Part shown: in pieces, positions 34,557 to 43,287 of the stretch
Position numbering within the stretch: the stretch's first letter is position 1
How the letters are laid out: each line of letters begins with the position of its first letter
Assembly (NCBI GenBank): GCA_964451255.1
Contig: CAYVHL010000001.1
Span: forward strand, 372,001 to 436,000
DNA: 64,000 nt
From: JAHBTB01 sp964451255
Lineage (GTDB): Bacteria > Armatimonadota > Fimbriimonadia > Fimbriimonadales > Fimbriimonadaceae
Direction of reading: 5' to 3'
Translations under genes and position numbers: made by a program
Notes under the pieces: generated by a model
Databases searched by the model: none
Told to the model about the DNA's origin: nothing
The model's input: only the letters and a program-made list of their open reading frames with translations

Positions 34557-36716
34557 TCAGCGGACATCAAAGGCGTTCGGCCCCTTACGCATCGGCGGCG
34601 TCTCCCCCTTGAGGAAGCGGCCCAGTTTGTCCACAACGGCTACGGCGGCGTCTCCGATCTTGGGTTGTCTGCGAGTCGAGCCGACCTGAAATCCAATCCG
34701 CTTTCCATCCATTTCGACGACCCCGACTACCGCGGCGTCTTTGAGGCTGAACGACGAGCCCATATAAGTGATCCGTTGGCCGTCCACTCGGACCCCCGCT
34801 TTCGCCAGCACCGGTTTCAGGGCCTGCATCGTGTCGGGATGGCCGATCAGGGTGACCCGGTCAATCTCCGAAGGAACGGTTTCTGGGAGCCCGGGCGAGG
34901 CCCAGTCCTTGTGGTTGCTGTCCACGACCTTCTTGAATCCGTCCGTTCGGGCAAAGGCAAGCGGCGCGGTCTCACCCGTCGGCCGACCTGGAAGCGTCCG
35001 CCGATAGGGGTCGAAGACGACCAAAGTCGGCTTGGACTTTGCAGTCCACGCGACAGTCCCCTTCTTCTGGTTGCCTTCCTTGTCGACGTCCACCGTCTCC
35101 AGGTGGCCACCGTTGGCGTCTTCCACCCAAACTTCGAGCTTCAAACGATAGGGATCTCCGTTGAACTCGTAGTCCCCCATGATTCGGCCGTTTTCGAAGC
35201 GGACGTTCGAAAAGTTGAGGGCGGGCCAGCCCGGTCGGGCGAGCCATTGGTTGAAGAACCACTTCCAATCAGGCCCGACCGAGCGTTCGAAGTCCTGCCA
35301 TTCCGCCGCCTCACCAGGTTTGCGGCTCGCCACCCAGTTGGCGAGTGCAGTGTCCATTTTGTCCCCGCCCATTTCCAACTCCAGTTGCTGGAGCACGAAC
35401 GCGCCCTTGCCGTACCCCAGAGACGAACCCATCGCGCCGGACTCCACCCCGGAATCCTCGCACGTCCCGTCGTTCCAATCCCTGCCTGGGTTTGGATGGT
35501 CGAGGAACGCCCGTTCGCGCTCCTGGTTGTCTCCGACTGGGAACCGTCGCGAGGCCCGGCCGTCGCAGTAGTTGGCGAAGGACTCGTTCCAGAAGCTCCG
35601 CAGATATGTGTTAGACAGCAACCCGCCGAACCAGGTGTGGGCAGGTTCATGCTGGTCGTCGTCCGGCAACCAGCCGACCTGATAGGTGGCGAACGAATAG
35701 GCCTCCAGCGCCCCGCCGACATAGAGGTCGGTGACCACCGCCCCCCATCGGGAGAATGGATAGCGGCCATATCGTGAATGGGCCTTCGTGACGTCGGGCA
35801 TCAGGTCGAGTTGCATCTGCATCTGCTCGTCGGTCATCCGCTTGGAGGCGACGAAGAACTCTATGCCGTCGACCTTGCGTTTTGCGACCTTCAACTTGCC
35901 TGCCGAAAAGCTTAGGTAGCTGACCGGCACGTCCATGCGCGTAACCACTGTCTTTTCGTCGCCCTGCACCGTCTCTGAGGCAGGCTCACCTTGGGCGATC
36001 ACGACCCAGTCTTTGGGGACGTGGGCCGTCGTCGTCTGGCTCACCGGTTGCCGACCAGTGTGCGGCCACCAATAGTCTTCACTGAGCATCACCTCGTCGT
36101 CACGAATCGCTCCAGCGAACCCGCGTTGGTCGACGACGGCGTCATAGGCCAACTTGACGGTCGCCTGGGAATCCCGTGGAGTCGGTAGGCAGACGACGCC
36201 CCCTGCCTGGGCGAAGGGCAACACCTTGCCGTCCTCAGTCGCGTTGGCGACCCGATAGTTGGGGGAAAGACGCAGGAAGTAACTCGGCCCGGTCGGGCCC
36301 GTCTTGCGGAGCTTGACGTCGGCGACGATGTGCGCCTCCTTCTTCTCGGGCTCGAACCTGAGGTCGATGTCTTCGTGGACGGCCCGGACTCCGAGCACGT
36401 CGGCCTCAGGCACGTACTTCTCGATCTGACCGTCCTTCATCGTGAAGACAAAGTCCCCGTAGTCCTCGCAGGTCATGGGGCTTGAGAAGACCACATACTG
36501 CGCGCCGCCAGACGGAGCTGCAAGTGCGAAGGCGTGCCATCCGAACCGGCCGCCGCCATAAGGCCCCGGGCGTCGGATGAACGCCAGGTGGGGTTTGGCC
36601 TCGGACGAGGCCACCGACTCCAGGGACGCCAGGTCCCGCTTCGTCGCCCATTCGTCGAGCTGTTCAATGGTCGCCCTATGGGGCACGACGAGCAAGAAGG
36701 CGATGGTGGCGAGCAT
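34557..36716 (-). CDS. M1-family (gluzincin) metallopeptidase
   Basis: Predicted 719-aa exported peptidase. After an N-terminal hydrophobic segment comes a beta-rich domain; the catalytic domain carries HEPAHTWFGG (about residues 356-365) and, 18 residues after the last His, the third zinc ligand Glu in FWNESFANY (about 378), the HExxH-x18-E pattern. A GGALEAYSF segment takes the place of GAMEN, so exopeptidase specificity may differ. ATG at 36716 is preferred: TAAAAT (36725-36730) lies 8 nt upstream, while a longer start at 36785 would sit on the tRNA promoter. Confidence 0.85.
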   Translation of the reverse strand: MLATIAFLLVVPHRATIEQLDEWATKRDLASLESVASSEAKPHLAFIRRPGPYGGGRFGWHAFALAAPSGGAQYVVFSSPMTCEDYGDFVFTMKDGQIEKYVPEADVLGVRAVHEDIDLRFEPEKKEAHIVADVKLRKTGPTGPSYFLRLSPNYRVANATEDGKVLPFAQAGGVVCLPTPRDSQATVKLAYDAVVDQRGFAGAIRDDEVMLSEDYWWPHTGRQPVSQTTTAHVPKDWVVIAQGEPASETVQGDEKTVVTRMDVPVSYLSFSAGKLKVAKRKVDGIEFFVASKRMTDEQMQMQLDLMPDVTKAHSRYGRYPFSRWGAVVTDLYVGGALEAYSFATYQVGWLPDDDQHEPAHTWFGGLLSNTYLRSFWNESFANYCDGRASRRFPVGDNQERERAFLDHPNPGRDWNDGTCEDSGVESGAMGSSLGYGKGAFVLQQLELEMGGDKMDTALANWVASRKPGEAAEWQDFERSVGPDWKWFFNQWLARPGWPALNFSNVRFENGRIMGDYEFNGDPYRLKLEVWVEDANGGHLETVDVDKEGNQKKGTVAWTAKSKPTLVVFDPYRRTLPGRPTGETAPLAFARTDGFKKVVDSNHKDWASPGLPETVPSEIDRVTLIGHPDTMQALKPVLAKAGVRVDGQRITYMGSSFSLKDAAVVGVVEMDGKRIGFQVGSTRRQPKIGDAAVAVVDKLGRFLKGETPPMRKGPNAFDVR

Positions 36717-36724
36717 GGCGACCC

Positions 36725-36730
36725 ATTTTA
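36725..36730 (-). promoter_or_regulatory. -10 hexamer TAAAAT of a probable leaderless transcript (M1 peptidase)
   Basis: Read on the minus strand, TAAAAT ends 8 nt before the ATG at 36716. No RBS is visible. Confidence 0.4.
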
Positions 36731-36759
36731 GCCAGGTGAGGTCGAAATGGGGACCCGTC

Positions 36760-36788
36760 TTGCAGAATCGCCCCAAGGGGCGCATAAT
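36760..36788 (+). promoter_or_regulatory. Promoter of tRNA-Met
   Basis: TTGCAG (36760-36765), 17-nt spacer, CATAAT (36783-36788). The predicted transcription start is about 4 nt before the mature tRNA end at 36799. Confidence 0.65.
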
Positions 36789-36798
36789 AGGGGCGGAC

Positions 36799-36875
36799 GG
36801 CGACGTAGCTCAGTTGGTTAGAGCGAACGGTTCATACCCGTTAGGTCCGCGGTTCAAGTCCGCGCGTCGCTACCA
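36799..36875 (+). tRNA. tRNA-Met (CAT anticodon)
   Basis: 77-nt cloverleaf including an encoded CCA. The D stem is GCTC/GAGC, the anticodon stem AACGG/CCGTT with loop TTCATAC (anticodon CAT), the variable loop AGGTC and the T arm CGCGG-TTCAAGT-CCGCG. The acceptor stem ends in a G1-T72 wobble. It lacks the initiator hallmark of three G-C pairs (GGG/CCC) in the anticodon stem, so elongator Met is most likely; a tRNA-Ile2 (lysidine-modified, substrate of TilS) cannot be fully excluded. Confidence 0.95.
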
Positions 36876-36925
36876 ACAGAATTCTTCCGCCCAACATCAT
36901 ACAAAACACCAACTGCCATACATTC

Positions 36926-36956
36926 GCCCTGCTACCCTAGCAGGGCTTTCTTTCTT
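36926..36956 (+). terminator. Intrinsic terminator after tRNA-Met
   Basis: GCCCTGCT (36926-36933) pairs with AGCAGGGC (36939-36946) across a 5-nt loop, followed by the T-rich run TTTCTTTCTT. Confidence 0.85.
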
Positions 36957-36983
36957 GAGACGGTAGGCAATGGCGGGCATAAT
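36955..36983 (+). promoter_or_regulatory. Promoter of livF (leaderless)
   Basis: TTGAGA (36955-36960), 17-nt spacer, CATAAT (36978-36983). The ATG of livF is 9 nt after the -10 box, so the mRNA probably begins at or within 2-3 nt of the start codon. Confidence 0.6.
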
Positions 36984-36992
36984 AGGCGACTT

Positions 36993-37694
36993 ATGCTGAA
37001 GATCGAGGGTATCCACGTGTACTACGGTGCCATCAACGCCCTGCACGATGTGAGCCTGAACGTCGAGGCAGGCGAGATCGTCAGTATCATCGGCAGCAAC
37101 GGCGCCGGTAAGAGCACGCTCCTCCGTACGATCAGCGGGTTGATACGCCCGCGCGAGGGCAAGATCTCCTTCCTGGGCCAAGAGATCCAAAGCACGCCGC
37201 CCGACCAGATTGTGCGCCTGGGCATCTCCCAGAGCCCGGAGGGCCGCAAGATCTTCACCAACATGAGCGTCCACGAGAACCTGCAGCTCGGCGCTTACGT
37301 GCGCAAAGACAAGGACATTGCCTCCGACCTCGACAAGGTGATGGACAGATTTCCCCGCGTGCGGGAACGCCTTAAGCAGAGTGCCGGCACGCTCAGTGGT
37401 GGCGAACAGCAGATGCTGGCGATCTGCCGGGCTCTGATGAGCAGGCCAAAATTGCTCCTGCTCGACGAGCCCAGCATGGGCCTAGCGCCTAACCTGGTCA
37501 CCGAGATCTTCAGCATCGTCGCCGAGCTCAACCGCGACGGCACGACGATCCTGCTGGTCGAGCAAAACGCTCACCGTGCCCTTGAGATCGCCAACCGGGC
37601 GTATGTCTTGGAGACGGGCAACATCGTGCTGAGCGGGACAGGCAAGGAACTCCTCACCGACCCCAAGGTGAAAGAGGCGTACCTTGGCGGCTGA
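36993..37694 (+). CDS. livF: Branched-chain amino-acid-type ABC transporter ATPase (LivF)
   Basis: Predicted 233-aa ATPase. Walker A is GSNGAGKST (about 34-42), the signature LSGGEQQML (about 133-141), Walker B LLLLDEPSMGLAP (about 152-164), and the family-specific SPEGRKIFTNMSVHENLQLGAY lies between. The length and the terminal LLTDPKVKEAYLGG are typical of LivF. The other transporter parts (LivG, H, M, K) are not in the window, so it must pair with partners elsewhere. It is the first gene of a group with rimI and tsaD. Confidence 0.93.
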   Translation: MLKIEGIHVYYGAINALHDVSLNVEAGEIVSIIGSNGAGKSTLLRTISGLIRPREGKISFLGQEIQSTPPDQIVRLGISQSPEGRKIFTNMSVHENLQLGAYVRKDKDIASDLDKVMDRFPRVRERLKQSAGTLSGGEQQMLAICRALMSRPKLLLLDEPSMGLAPNLVTEIFSIVAELNRDGTTILLVEQNAHRALEIANRAYVLETGNIVLSGTGKELLTDPKVKEAYLGG

Positions 37695-38175
37695 CGGCCC
37701 GACACCCCTCAAGCACGTCCGAATACTCCCCCTGGAAGAACGGCACATCCCCGCCGTCGTCGAAATCGAAAAGGCCTCCAACTCTGCGCCGTGGTCGGAA
37801 AAGTCGTTTCAGAACGAAATCGGCCATCCAGACGGCATTTTCCTCGTGCTCGAAGGCTCCGCCAAGCCTGTGGCGTTCGGCGGCGGTTGGGTCTTGGCCG
37901 ACGAACTCCACGTGATCAACCTCGCGGTCGATCCTGAACACCGCCGCCAGGGCCTGGCACGCAAATTGATGGTCGAACTGCTTCTCAGGGGCCAAGAGCG
38001 AGGCGCGACCTGCGCCACCTTGGAAGTCCGTGTCGGCAACACTGCGGCCATTGGACTCTATCATAGTATGGGTTTCCAATCATGTGGGAAGCGAAAGAAA
38101 TACTATCCCGACAACCAAGAAGACGCCGAGATCATGTTTCTGTACGGGCTTTCCACATGGACAAGCGAGCAATGA
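37684..38175 (+). CDS. rimI: Ribosomal-protein-alanine N-acetyltransferase (RimI-like)
   Basis: Predicted 163-aa GNAT enzyme. The acetyl-CoA motif is VDPEHRRQGLARKLM (about 80-94), with NAPWS-like SAPWSEKSF near residue 36 and LEVRVGNTAAIGLYHSMGF near 120, all typical of RimI, which acetylates the N-terminus of ribosomal protein S18. TTG start at 37684 overlaps livF by 11 nt; an alternative start downstream is possible. tsaD follows after 3 nt, the usual rimI-tsaD association. Confidence 0.88.
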   Translation: MAADGPTPLKHVRILPLEERHIPAVVEIEKASNSAPWSEKSFQNEIGHPDGIFLVLEGSAKPVAFGGGWVLADELHVINLAVDPEHRRQGLARKLMVELLLRGQERGATCATLEVRVGNTAAIGLYHSMGFQSCGKRKKYYPDNQEDAEIMFLYGLSTWTSEQ

Positions 38176-38178
38176 TCC

Positions 38179-39186
38179 GTGTGGTTTCCTGATTGCCTGA
38201 TCGCCATAGAGACGAGCTGCGACGAGACCTCTGCGGCCGTCGTCCGGGGTCGGACAGTGCTCAGCAACGTTGTCGCAAGCCAAATGGACATGCACGCCAA
38301 ATGGGGTGGGGTCGTGCCCGAGGCGGCGGCGCGCGCCCACGTCGAAGCGATCGTGCCCGTCCTTGACGAGGCTTTGGCCCTTGCCGGTCGGCCCAAGGTT
38401 GCGGCCATTGCCGCGACAAACCGCCCTGGCCTCGTCGGCGCCCTCAGCGTCGGGGTGACGTCTGCGAAAACTCTGGCGGCGGCATGGGACGTGCCACTGG
38501 TGGGCGTCCACCACTTGGAAGGCCACTTGCTCTCCCCGTTCGCGTTGCCGAATGTCGAGCCGACGGTCCCGGCGATCGCGCTAATCGTCTCCGGAGGCCA
38601 TACGGAGCTAGTCGCCATCGAACGCCTTGGCGAATATCGAGTCCTGGGCGAGACACTTGACGACGCGGCCGGAGAGGCCTTCGACAAGGGAGCCCGCCTG
38701 CTTGGACTCGGCTACCCAGGAGGGCGGGCGATCCAGGAACTGGCAAGGTCAGGCGATCCGGAGCGCTACTCGTTGCCGCGCGCGTTGCCCAAGGATCCTT
38801 ACCACTGGAGCTTCAGCGGCTTGAAGACCGCGATGCTCCGATTGGTGGAGAGGGAGGGCCAAATGCTCGACGTGGCGGACGCGGCGGCCAGCCTTCAGGC
38901 TGCGATCGTCGACGCTTTGGCGGACAAGGTCTCGGTCATTCTTGACGAGTTGGCGCCATCGTCGTTCTTTCTTGTCGGAGGTGTGGCGGCGAACCTGGCC
39001 CTGCGACAAAGACTCCAAGACGAATGCGAGCGACGTGGCGTCGCGTTCTGGAGTCCAGGCGTTGACCTTTGCACTGATAACGCTGCCATGATCGGCGTCG
39101 CCGGCTCGTTCCGGCTCGCCGCCGGAGAGAGGGACGACTTCAACCTCGATGTCTTTGCCACCGCCCTATTGCCCGGACTCCGCTAA
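38179..39186 (+). CDS. tsaD: tRNA N6-threonylcarbamoyladenosine synthase subunit TsaD
   Basis: Predicted 335-aa ASKHA-fold protein that transfers the threonylcarbamoyl group to A37 of ANN-decoding tRNAs. The metal-binding HHLEGHL (about residues 111-117) and the surrounding SVGVTSAKTLAAAWDVPLVGV are diagnostic, as are IALIVSGGHTELV and the late GGVAANLALR. GTG start at 38179, 3 nt after rimI. TsaB, TsaC and TsaE are not in the window. Confidence 0.95.
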   Translation: MWFPDCLIAIETSCDETSAAVVRGRTVLSNVVASQMDMHAKWGGVVPEAAARAHVEAIVPVLDEALALAGRPKVAAIAATNRPGLVGALSVGVTSAKTLAAAWDVPLVGVHHLEGHLLSPFALPNVEPTVPAIALIVSGGHTELVAIERLGEYRVLGETLDDAAGEAFDKGARLLGLGYPGGRAIQELARSGDPERYSLPRALPKDPYHWSFSGLKTAMLRLVEREGQMLDVADAAASLQAAIVDALADKVSVILDELAPSSFFLVGGVAANLALRQRLQDECERRGVAFWSPGVDLCTDNAAMIGVAGSFRLAAGERDDFNLDVFATALLPGLR

Positions 39187-39189
39187 ACT
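39184..39189 (+). promoter_or_regulatory. -10 hexamer TAAACT of a probable leaderless transcript
   Basis: TAAACT ends 6 nt before the ATG at 39196 and overlaps the tsaD stop codon. Confidence 0.3.
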
Positions 39190-39195
39190 GCACTC

Positions 39196-39657
39196 ATGAG
39201 CGACGAGCAGAACCCAAGTGCACCCGAGAAGAAGCTGACGCAGTGGAAGCGCCAGGTCTTCATTGCAGTCGTCTGTCTCTTCGTCCTGTTCCTCGTCTAC
39301 TGGTCGTCTCAGCTCCAGCGCGAGGCGACAAGGCGCCGAGAGATCGGACGCGGGGTCGACGCGGTCGCCACCCTGCTGACCCGGTCCATACTGGAAAACA
39401 ACCCCGATAAACTCCGCCAGACTCTGGGAGGACTGGCATCCAACGCCCATTACCAATCGGTGACTGTGACGAATTCCAAGGGAGACGTCTTGGCCTCCAC
39501 GGACGCTCTCGCCGAAGGCAAGACCCGGCCAGAGCTTGTGTCGGCGCCGACTCCCGCCGAAATCAAGTTTGAGAAGGGGCGGTATGTCGTCCGCCGCGCG
39601 ATCAACCTGGGAGAAGGCAACCAGATCGGCGGACTGGAAGTCCAAGTGGCCCCTTGA
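39196..39657 (+). CDS. Single-pass membrane protein with sensor-like extracytoplasmic domain
   Basis: Predicted 153-aa protein: short charged cytoplasmic tail, one membrane helix (about residues 22-40) and an extracytoplasmic domain of about 110 residues. The domain has an initial helix (RGVDAVATLLTRSILENNPDKL) followed by strands with VTVTNSKGDVLAST, a pattern reminiscent of PAS-like/sCache periplasmic domains of chemoreceptors. No output domain is present. It is 9 nt after tsaD and ends 7 nt from the convergent recombinase gene. Function unknown. Confidence 0.65.
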   Translation: MSDEQNPSAPEKKLTQWKRQVFIAVVCLFVLFLVYWSSQLQREATRRREIGRGVDAVATLLTRSILENNPDKLRQTLGGLASNAHYQSVTVTNSKGDVLASTDALAEGKTRPELVSAPTPAEIKFEKGRYVVRRAINLGEGNQIGGLEVQVAP

Positions 39658-39664
39658 CCACCCT

Positions 39665-40564
39665 TCACTTCCTTGGATGGGCCCTGCGATAGTCGGCGAC
39701 GACGGCGTCGGTGTCCAGTTGGGTGTAGACCTGGGTGGTGTCTATGCTCGCGTGCCCCAAGAGCTCTTGGACGGCCCGAAGATCGGCGCCGCCCCGGACC
39801 AAATGGACGGCGTACGTGTGCCGCAGGGTGTGAGGGCTCACCGTCTTGGTGATCCCGCTCCTCACGTTGGCCCGATGGACGATGTGGTACGCCGACTGGC
39901 GCGAGAGCGGCTTGCCCGAGGTGCCGACGAACACCTCCGCGACCGCCCGCGTCAACATCTCGGGCCGACCTTCGACCATCCACTTACGGAGCCAAACCAT
40001 CGTTTCGCCAGGTAGCGGGACCCAGCGCGTCTTGCCGCGTTTGCCGGTGACCCTGACGGCGGCGTCCTCCAGCCGCAGTTCTTCGACGCAGAGCCCCGCG
40101 GCCTCGCTGACGCGTAGGCCGGCGCCATAGATGAGCTCCAAGAACGCCCGGTCGCGCAACGAGACAAGGCTATCGCCCGGCGCGGTCTCCAGGAGCCGTG
40201 TGAGTTCTTCCCAAGAGAGTGCCTTGGGGAGCCTCTTCGGCGATTTGAGACCGCCGGTCGAAGGCAAAGGTGCCTCCGGGCCGCCGCCGTTGCGCTTCAA
40301 CCACTTTAGCAAAGACCTGAGGCTGCTGACTCGCCGCCGAGCGGTGGAGGGGGCGAGCGGTGGGCCAAGGGTGGCTTGGTATCGAAAGAGATGGTCGGCC
40401 AGGAGGTCCGACCAATCGGTCAGGCCAAGTCTCGAGAAGAACTCGCCTGCGAGTTCGATGTCGCCCCGATAGGCGTTCAGGGTGTGGCGGCTGGCCCCTC
40501 TCTCGAACTCGAGGTGGTCGAGGAACCGGTCGGCGTCGCGTCGGAAGGCGTCTTTCGTTTCCAA
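39665..40564 (-). CDS. xerC: XerC/XerD-type tyrosine recombinase
   Basis: Predicted 299-aa site-specific recombinase for chromosome dimer resolution. Residues about 1-90 form the SAM-like N-terminal domain; the catalytic domain contains Arg151 (GAGLRVSEA), a Lys near 175, His245-x-x-Arg248 (SPHTLRHTYA), His271 (LLGHASI) and the nucleophile Tyr280 (QVYTQ). Complete catalytic set and normal length. No integrase-type extension or att repeats are next to it, so it is the chromosomal Xer rather than a phage integrase; C versus D cannot be decided. The N-terminus overlaps the upstream glycosyltransferase gene by 88 nt. Confidence 0.9.
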   Translation of the reverse strand: METKDAFRRDADRFLDHLEFERGASRHTLNAYRGDIELAGEFFSRLGLTDWSDLLADHLFRYQATLGPPLAPSTARRRVSSLRSLLKWLKRNGGGPEAPLPSTGGLKSPKRLPKALSWEELTRLLETAPGDSLVSLRDRAFLELIYGAGLRVSEAAGLCVEELRLEDAAVRVTGKRGKTRWVPLPGETMVWLRKWMVEGRPEMLTRAVAEVFVGTSGKPLSRQSAYHIVHRANVRSGITKTVSPHTLRHTYAVHLVRGGADLRAVQELLGHASIDTTQVYTQLDTDAVVADYRRAHPRK

Positions 40565-42255
40565 ACGTATAGGACAGGACGAATGTACATCAGGTCGTGG
40601 ACCGTCGGTATGTTGTCCCGAAACTCCTCGGACTCAGTGTAATCGGTGGTCAGAGCCTGCATGAAGGACTTGAAGTCGGCGACTTGGGCCCTGAATTCGG
40701 CTGGAACGCCGTTCATCTCGGCCAACGTCGCCAGACCTTCCGTCTCGAAGCTGCTGTAGACGATGAAATCCGGTTGGAGCTCCGTCACCAGACGGCTGTC
40801 CCATGCCTTGCGGAGGTCGGGGTTTTCGGGCACAAACTGGAGGATCCGTGGGTGGGTCTGCGAATTCTGTGTGGCGAGTCGCCGAAGGAACGGCACTGCC
40901 CTCGGCTCCGCGACTTCGGGGAACAAAGTGGGCGTGTAAAACCAAGCGTCGCTGACCAAGCCCACGGTCGTCCCATCTGTCGCCTTGCCCTTCATCTCCT
41001 GACCCAGGGTGTCACGCGGGTCTTGGCTCGCCATCCAGTTGGACCAGACGGCTGCGCTGGCAAGCCCACCCCCACCGATGCCCGCCAGGCCACAGATCAC
41101 GATCAAGTTGGCCGGGCGCCACTTGGGGTTCGGGTTGGTGTGGAACCTATCGAAAACCCAACCGACCCCGACGGCTAGCACGGGGATCAGGGGCAGGACG
41201 TAGCGGAAGAACTTGACTTCGGCCCGACCGATGAGGATGTAGTAGCAGACAGCGAAGGCCAGAAACACCCCGATCCAAGCGTGCTTGCGCACCGAGCCCC
41301 AGACCAGGCCGAACGCGCCGGCCAGGGTCAGCAGGAAGCTGAACCCCAGGAAGAGGTTCATGACATGGTAAATGAAGCCGCTCGACGTGCCCGCGAACAC
41401 CAGACCGTGGCCTTGCGACGTGTGCAACAGTTCGTACTTGAAGTCGCGCAGGAACGCCGTCGGCTCCAGGACGGCCCCTGGGGTCGTCAGCAGGAAGACG
41501 ACGACGGACGCGAGGCAGGCTCCGGCGAACGGCGCTATCGCAGACTTCCAGTCCCGGGTGCGTGAACCCACAACGACAGAAGCGACGAACAGACCGACCA
41601 GAGCGAGGACGCCTGTGTACTTTGTCCCAGCCGCCAGACCGGCGCAAGCTCCGGCGTAGAGGGCGTACCGCCAGAGCGACCTCTTGTCGGGTTGCTCCTC
41701 GCCCGGAGGCAGCCATCGTGCCGCCCAATAGAGCGACAGGACGACGAAAAACGCACCCAAGACGTCAACGGTTTGGAACCGCGAGTGCATGACATGTCCC
41801 GGTGCGACCGCGACGGCAAGGGCACCAGCCAAGGCCGCCCAATCGTGCACTCGGTGGCACAGAAGGGCAAAGACAACCCAGACGGTCGCCGCGCCCGCCA
41901 ACGCGCTGATCCACCTTCCGACCAGCATGTATTTCGCCCGCAGCCTGGCCGCGTCGGCTGGGGTCTTGACCTCCCCTGTCGGCGCATAGGCGTCCGAGAC
42001 GATCGTCCCGACGCGGTCTAACGTCAAGTATAGCGTCGCGTAGTTGTAGAAACCAGTCGTGAATTTTCCGGCCGCGGGGTTGATCGTCTGGCTGTAACCC
42101 AGGATCAGGTCTTCGTCAGGGTGGAGGCTGTTGAAGCGCTCGGCGGAGGGGAGGCCCCAGGAAATGCCGATCAGCCGGATCAGGAGCGCGACACCAAACA
42201 AGGCCAGGCCCCAGCGCGAGACCTTGGGGTCGAGGCGGCTGAGCCAAGCTTGCAC
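40477..42255 (-). CDS. GT39/PMT-like membrane glycosyltransferase
   Basis: Predicted 592-aa polytopic membrane protein. The first loop after helix 1 has the GT-C hallmark LHPDEDLILGYS (acidic catalytic motif), then about ten more helices and a soluble C-terminal part (about 420-590). It resembles dolichyl-phosphate-mannose-type (PMT_2/GT39) transferases using polyprenyl-phosphate sugars. A GTG start at 42255 is chosen because it avoids overlap with the upstream gene; an ATG at 42336 would add 27 residues and overlap that gene by 65 nt. The extreme C-terminus (Ser/Thr-rich) overlaps the Xer gene. Confidence 0.78.
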   Translation of the reverse strand: MQAWLSRLDPKVSRWGLALFGVALLIRLIGISWGLPSAERFNSLHPDEDLILGYSQTINPAAGKFTTGFYNYATLYLTLDRVGTIVSDAYAPTGEVKTPADAARLRAKYMLVGRWISALAGAATVWVVFALLCHRVHDWAALAGALAVAVAPGHVMHSRFQTVDVLGAFFVVLSLYWAARWLPPGEEQPDKRSLWRYALYAGACAGLAAGTKYTGVLALVGLFVASVVVGSRTRDWKSAIAPFAGACLASVVVFLLTTPGAVLEPTAFLRDFKYELLHTSQGHGLVFAGTSSGFIYHVMNLFLGFSFLLTLAGAFGLVWGSVRKHAWIGVFLAFAVCYYILIGRAEVKFFRYVLPLIPVLAVGVGWVFDRFHTNPNPKWRPANLIVICGLAGIGGGGLASAAVWSNWMASQDPRDTLGQEMKGKATDGTTVGLVSDAWFYTPTLFPEVAEPRAVPFLRRLATQNSQTHPRILQFVPENPDLRKAWDSRLVTELQPDFIVYSSFETEGLATLAEMNGVPAEFRAQVADFKSFMQALTTDYTESEEFRDNIPTVHDLMYIRPVLYVWKRKTPSDATPTGSSTTSSSREGPAATP

Positions 42256-42271
42256 GAGGGGATGATATCCC

Positions 42272-43240
42272 CTATTGCCCGACCAGGGCGAGAGTGCTGT
42301 TCCCGGTGATCTTCTCCTCGACGGCCGGTTGGTCACCCAACTGGATCACGAACATCGTCCAGCTTCCCTTTGTGTCCGCCTTCGCCGACAGTGTCTTGAG
42401 TGTCTTGGGCTCGAGGTCGAAGATGATGGTGGAGTTGATTTTGAGTTTGAGCGCTTTCAAGCCGGACTTGCTCGAAGTCGTACCCATCGATTTGTTGACG
42501 AAGTCGGCGGCGTCGGTGTCGAGCGAGAGGGACGCGCTGACCCGCTCGATGTTCTTGCCCTTGACCTGCATAGGCCCGTCGTACCGGTAGGTCAGGTCGA
42601 GCCGCTGCACGGCCTGCTTTCCGCCCTCACCCTTGAGGGCCTGGGGCTGGTAGGAGACCGTCCGCTTCCACGTGTCGCCGACCTTCACTTCATCCAAAGG
42701 AAGTTTTGGGTTGAACTCCAAGCTTGAATCGAGCGAGCCAATGCAGAGGGCCAGACGATACAAGTCGGTCACAAAGCTGAGGGCGGCCTGTCGGGCCTTC
42801 GGCGCGAGACCGACCGGAAGGTCGGCCAAGAGCAATCCGCCACCTCCTCCGCCGCCACCCTTCTTTGTCTTCGGATCCTCGATCTTGGACATTTCGGTCA
42901 CCTCATTGATCGGTGACAACGTCATCGTCAGGTTGAAATCTACTTTTTCGGTCTTTGACTTTGGTGGCGACTCGGCCGTCTCCCCTTCGATCTCAGTGAT
43001 GGTGGGCCGTCGATACTCCACGGAGGCGAACCCGTCGGCCTTGACGTCCTTGACCAACATCGTCGAATCGTAATTGATATCAAGCTCGTTCGGGATGCCG
43101 ATGGGAAACTGGTAGGAAGACCGCTCCAGAAGGAGATGGGACCGGACCTGATAGGCGAGCTTCTCCCCCTTGGTGAACTTGCGGACGAGTTCCACGTCGG
43201 GCGTTGCGGTGAGCACGACGAAGGCAAGCGCGGAGATCAT
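42272..43240 (-). CDS. Exported protein of unknown function with poly-Gly stretch
   Basis: Predicted 322-aa protein with a short hydrophobic start that may be a signal peptide, a beta-rich body and a run of eight Gly following KTKKG (about residues 127-139). No family recognised; the alternation of strands and the ending (EEKITGNSTLALVG) look like a periplasmic beta-barrel or lipid-carrier-like domain. TAAACT (43251-43256) lies 10 nt before the ATG. It precedes the glycosyltransferase gene by 16 nt, so the two may be co-transcribed. Confidence 0.65.
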   Translation of the reverse strand: MISALAFVVLTATPDVELVRKFTKGEKLAYQVRSHLLLERSSYQFPIGIPNELDINYDSTMLVKDVKADGFASVEYRRPTITEIEGETAESPPKSKTEKVDFNLTMTLSPINEVTEMSKIEDPKTKKGGGGGGGGLLLADLPVGLAPKARQAALSFVTDLYRLALCIGSLDSSLEFNPKLPLDEVKVGDTWKRTVSYQPQALKGEGGKQAVQRLDLTYRYDGPMQVKGKNIERVSASLSLDTDAADFVNKSMGTTSSKSGLKALKLKINSTIIFDLEPKTLKTLSAKADTKGSWTMFVIQLGDQPAVEEKITGNSTLALVGQ

Positions 43241-43287
43241 GGCTTGAACTAGTTTAACGGATCAAGCTCAAGCCAGTTCCAAGACCC

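Noticed and set aside
34449..35777. 442-codon open frame on the plus strand opposite the M1 peptidase
   Set aside because: Antisense shadow; the minus strand has an intact zinc-peptidase motif and signal-like start.
39665..40564. Phage integrase and attachment site
   Set aside because: The protein is the size of a Xer recombinase, no flanking tRNA or direct repeat and no phage genes are near it.
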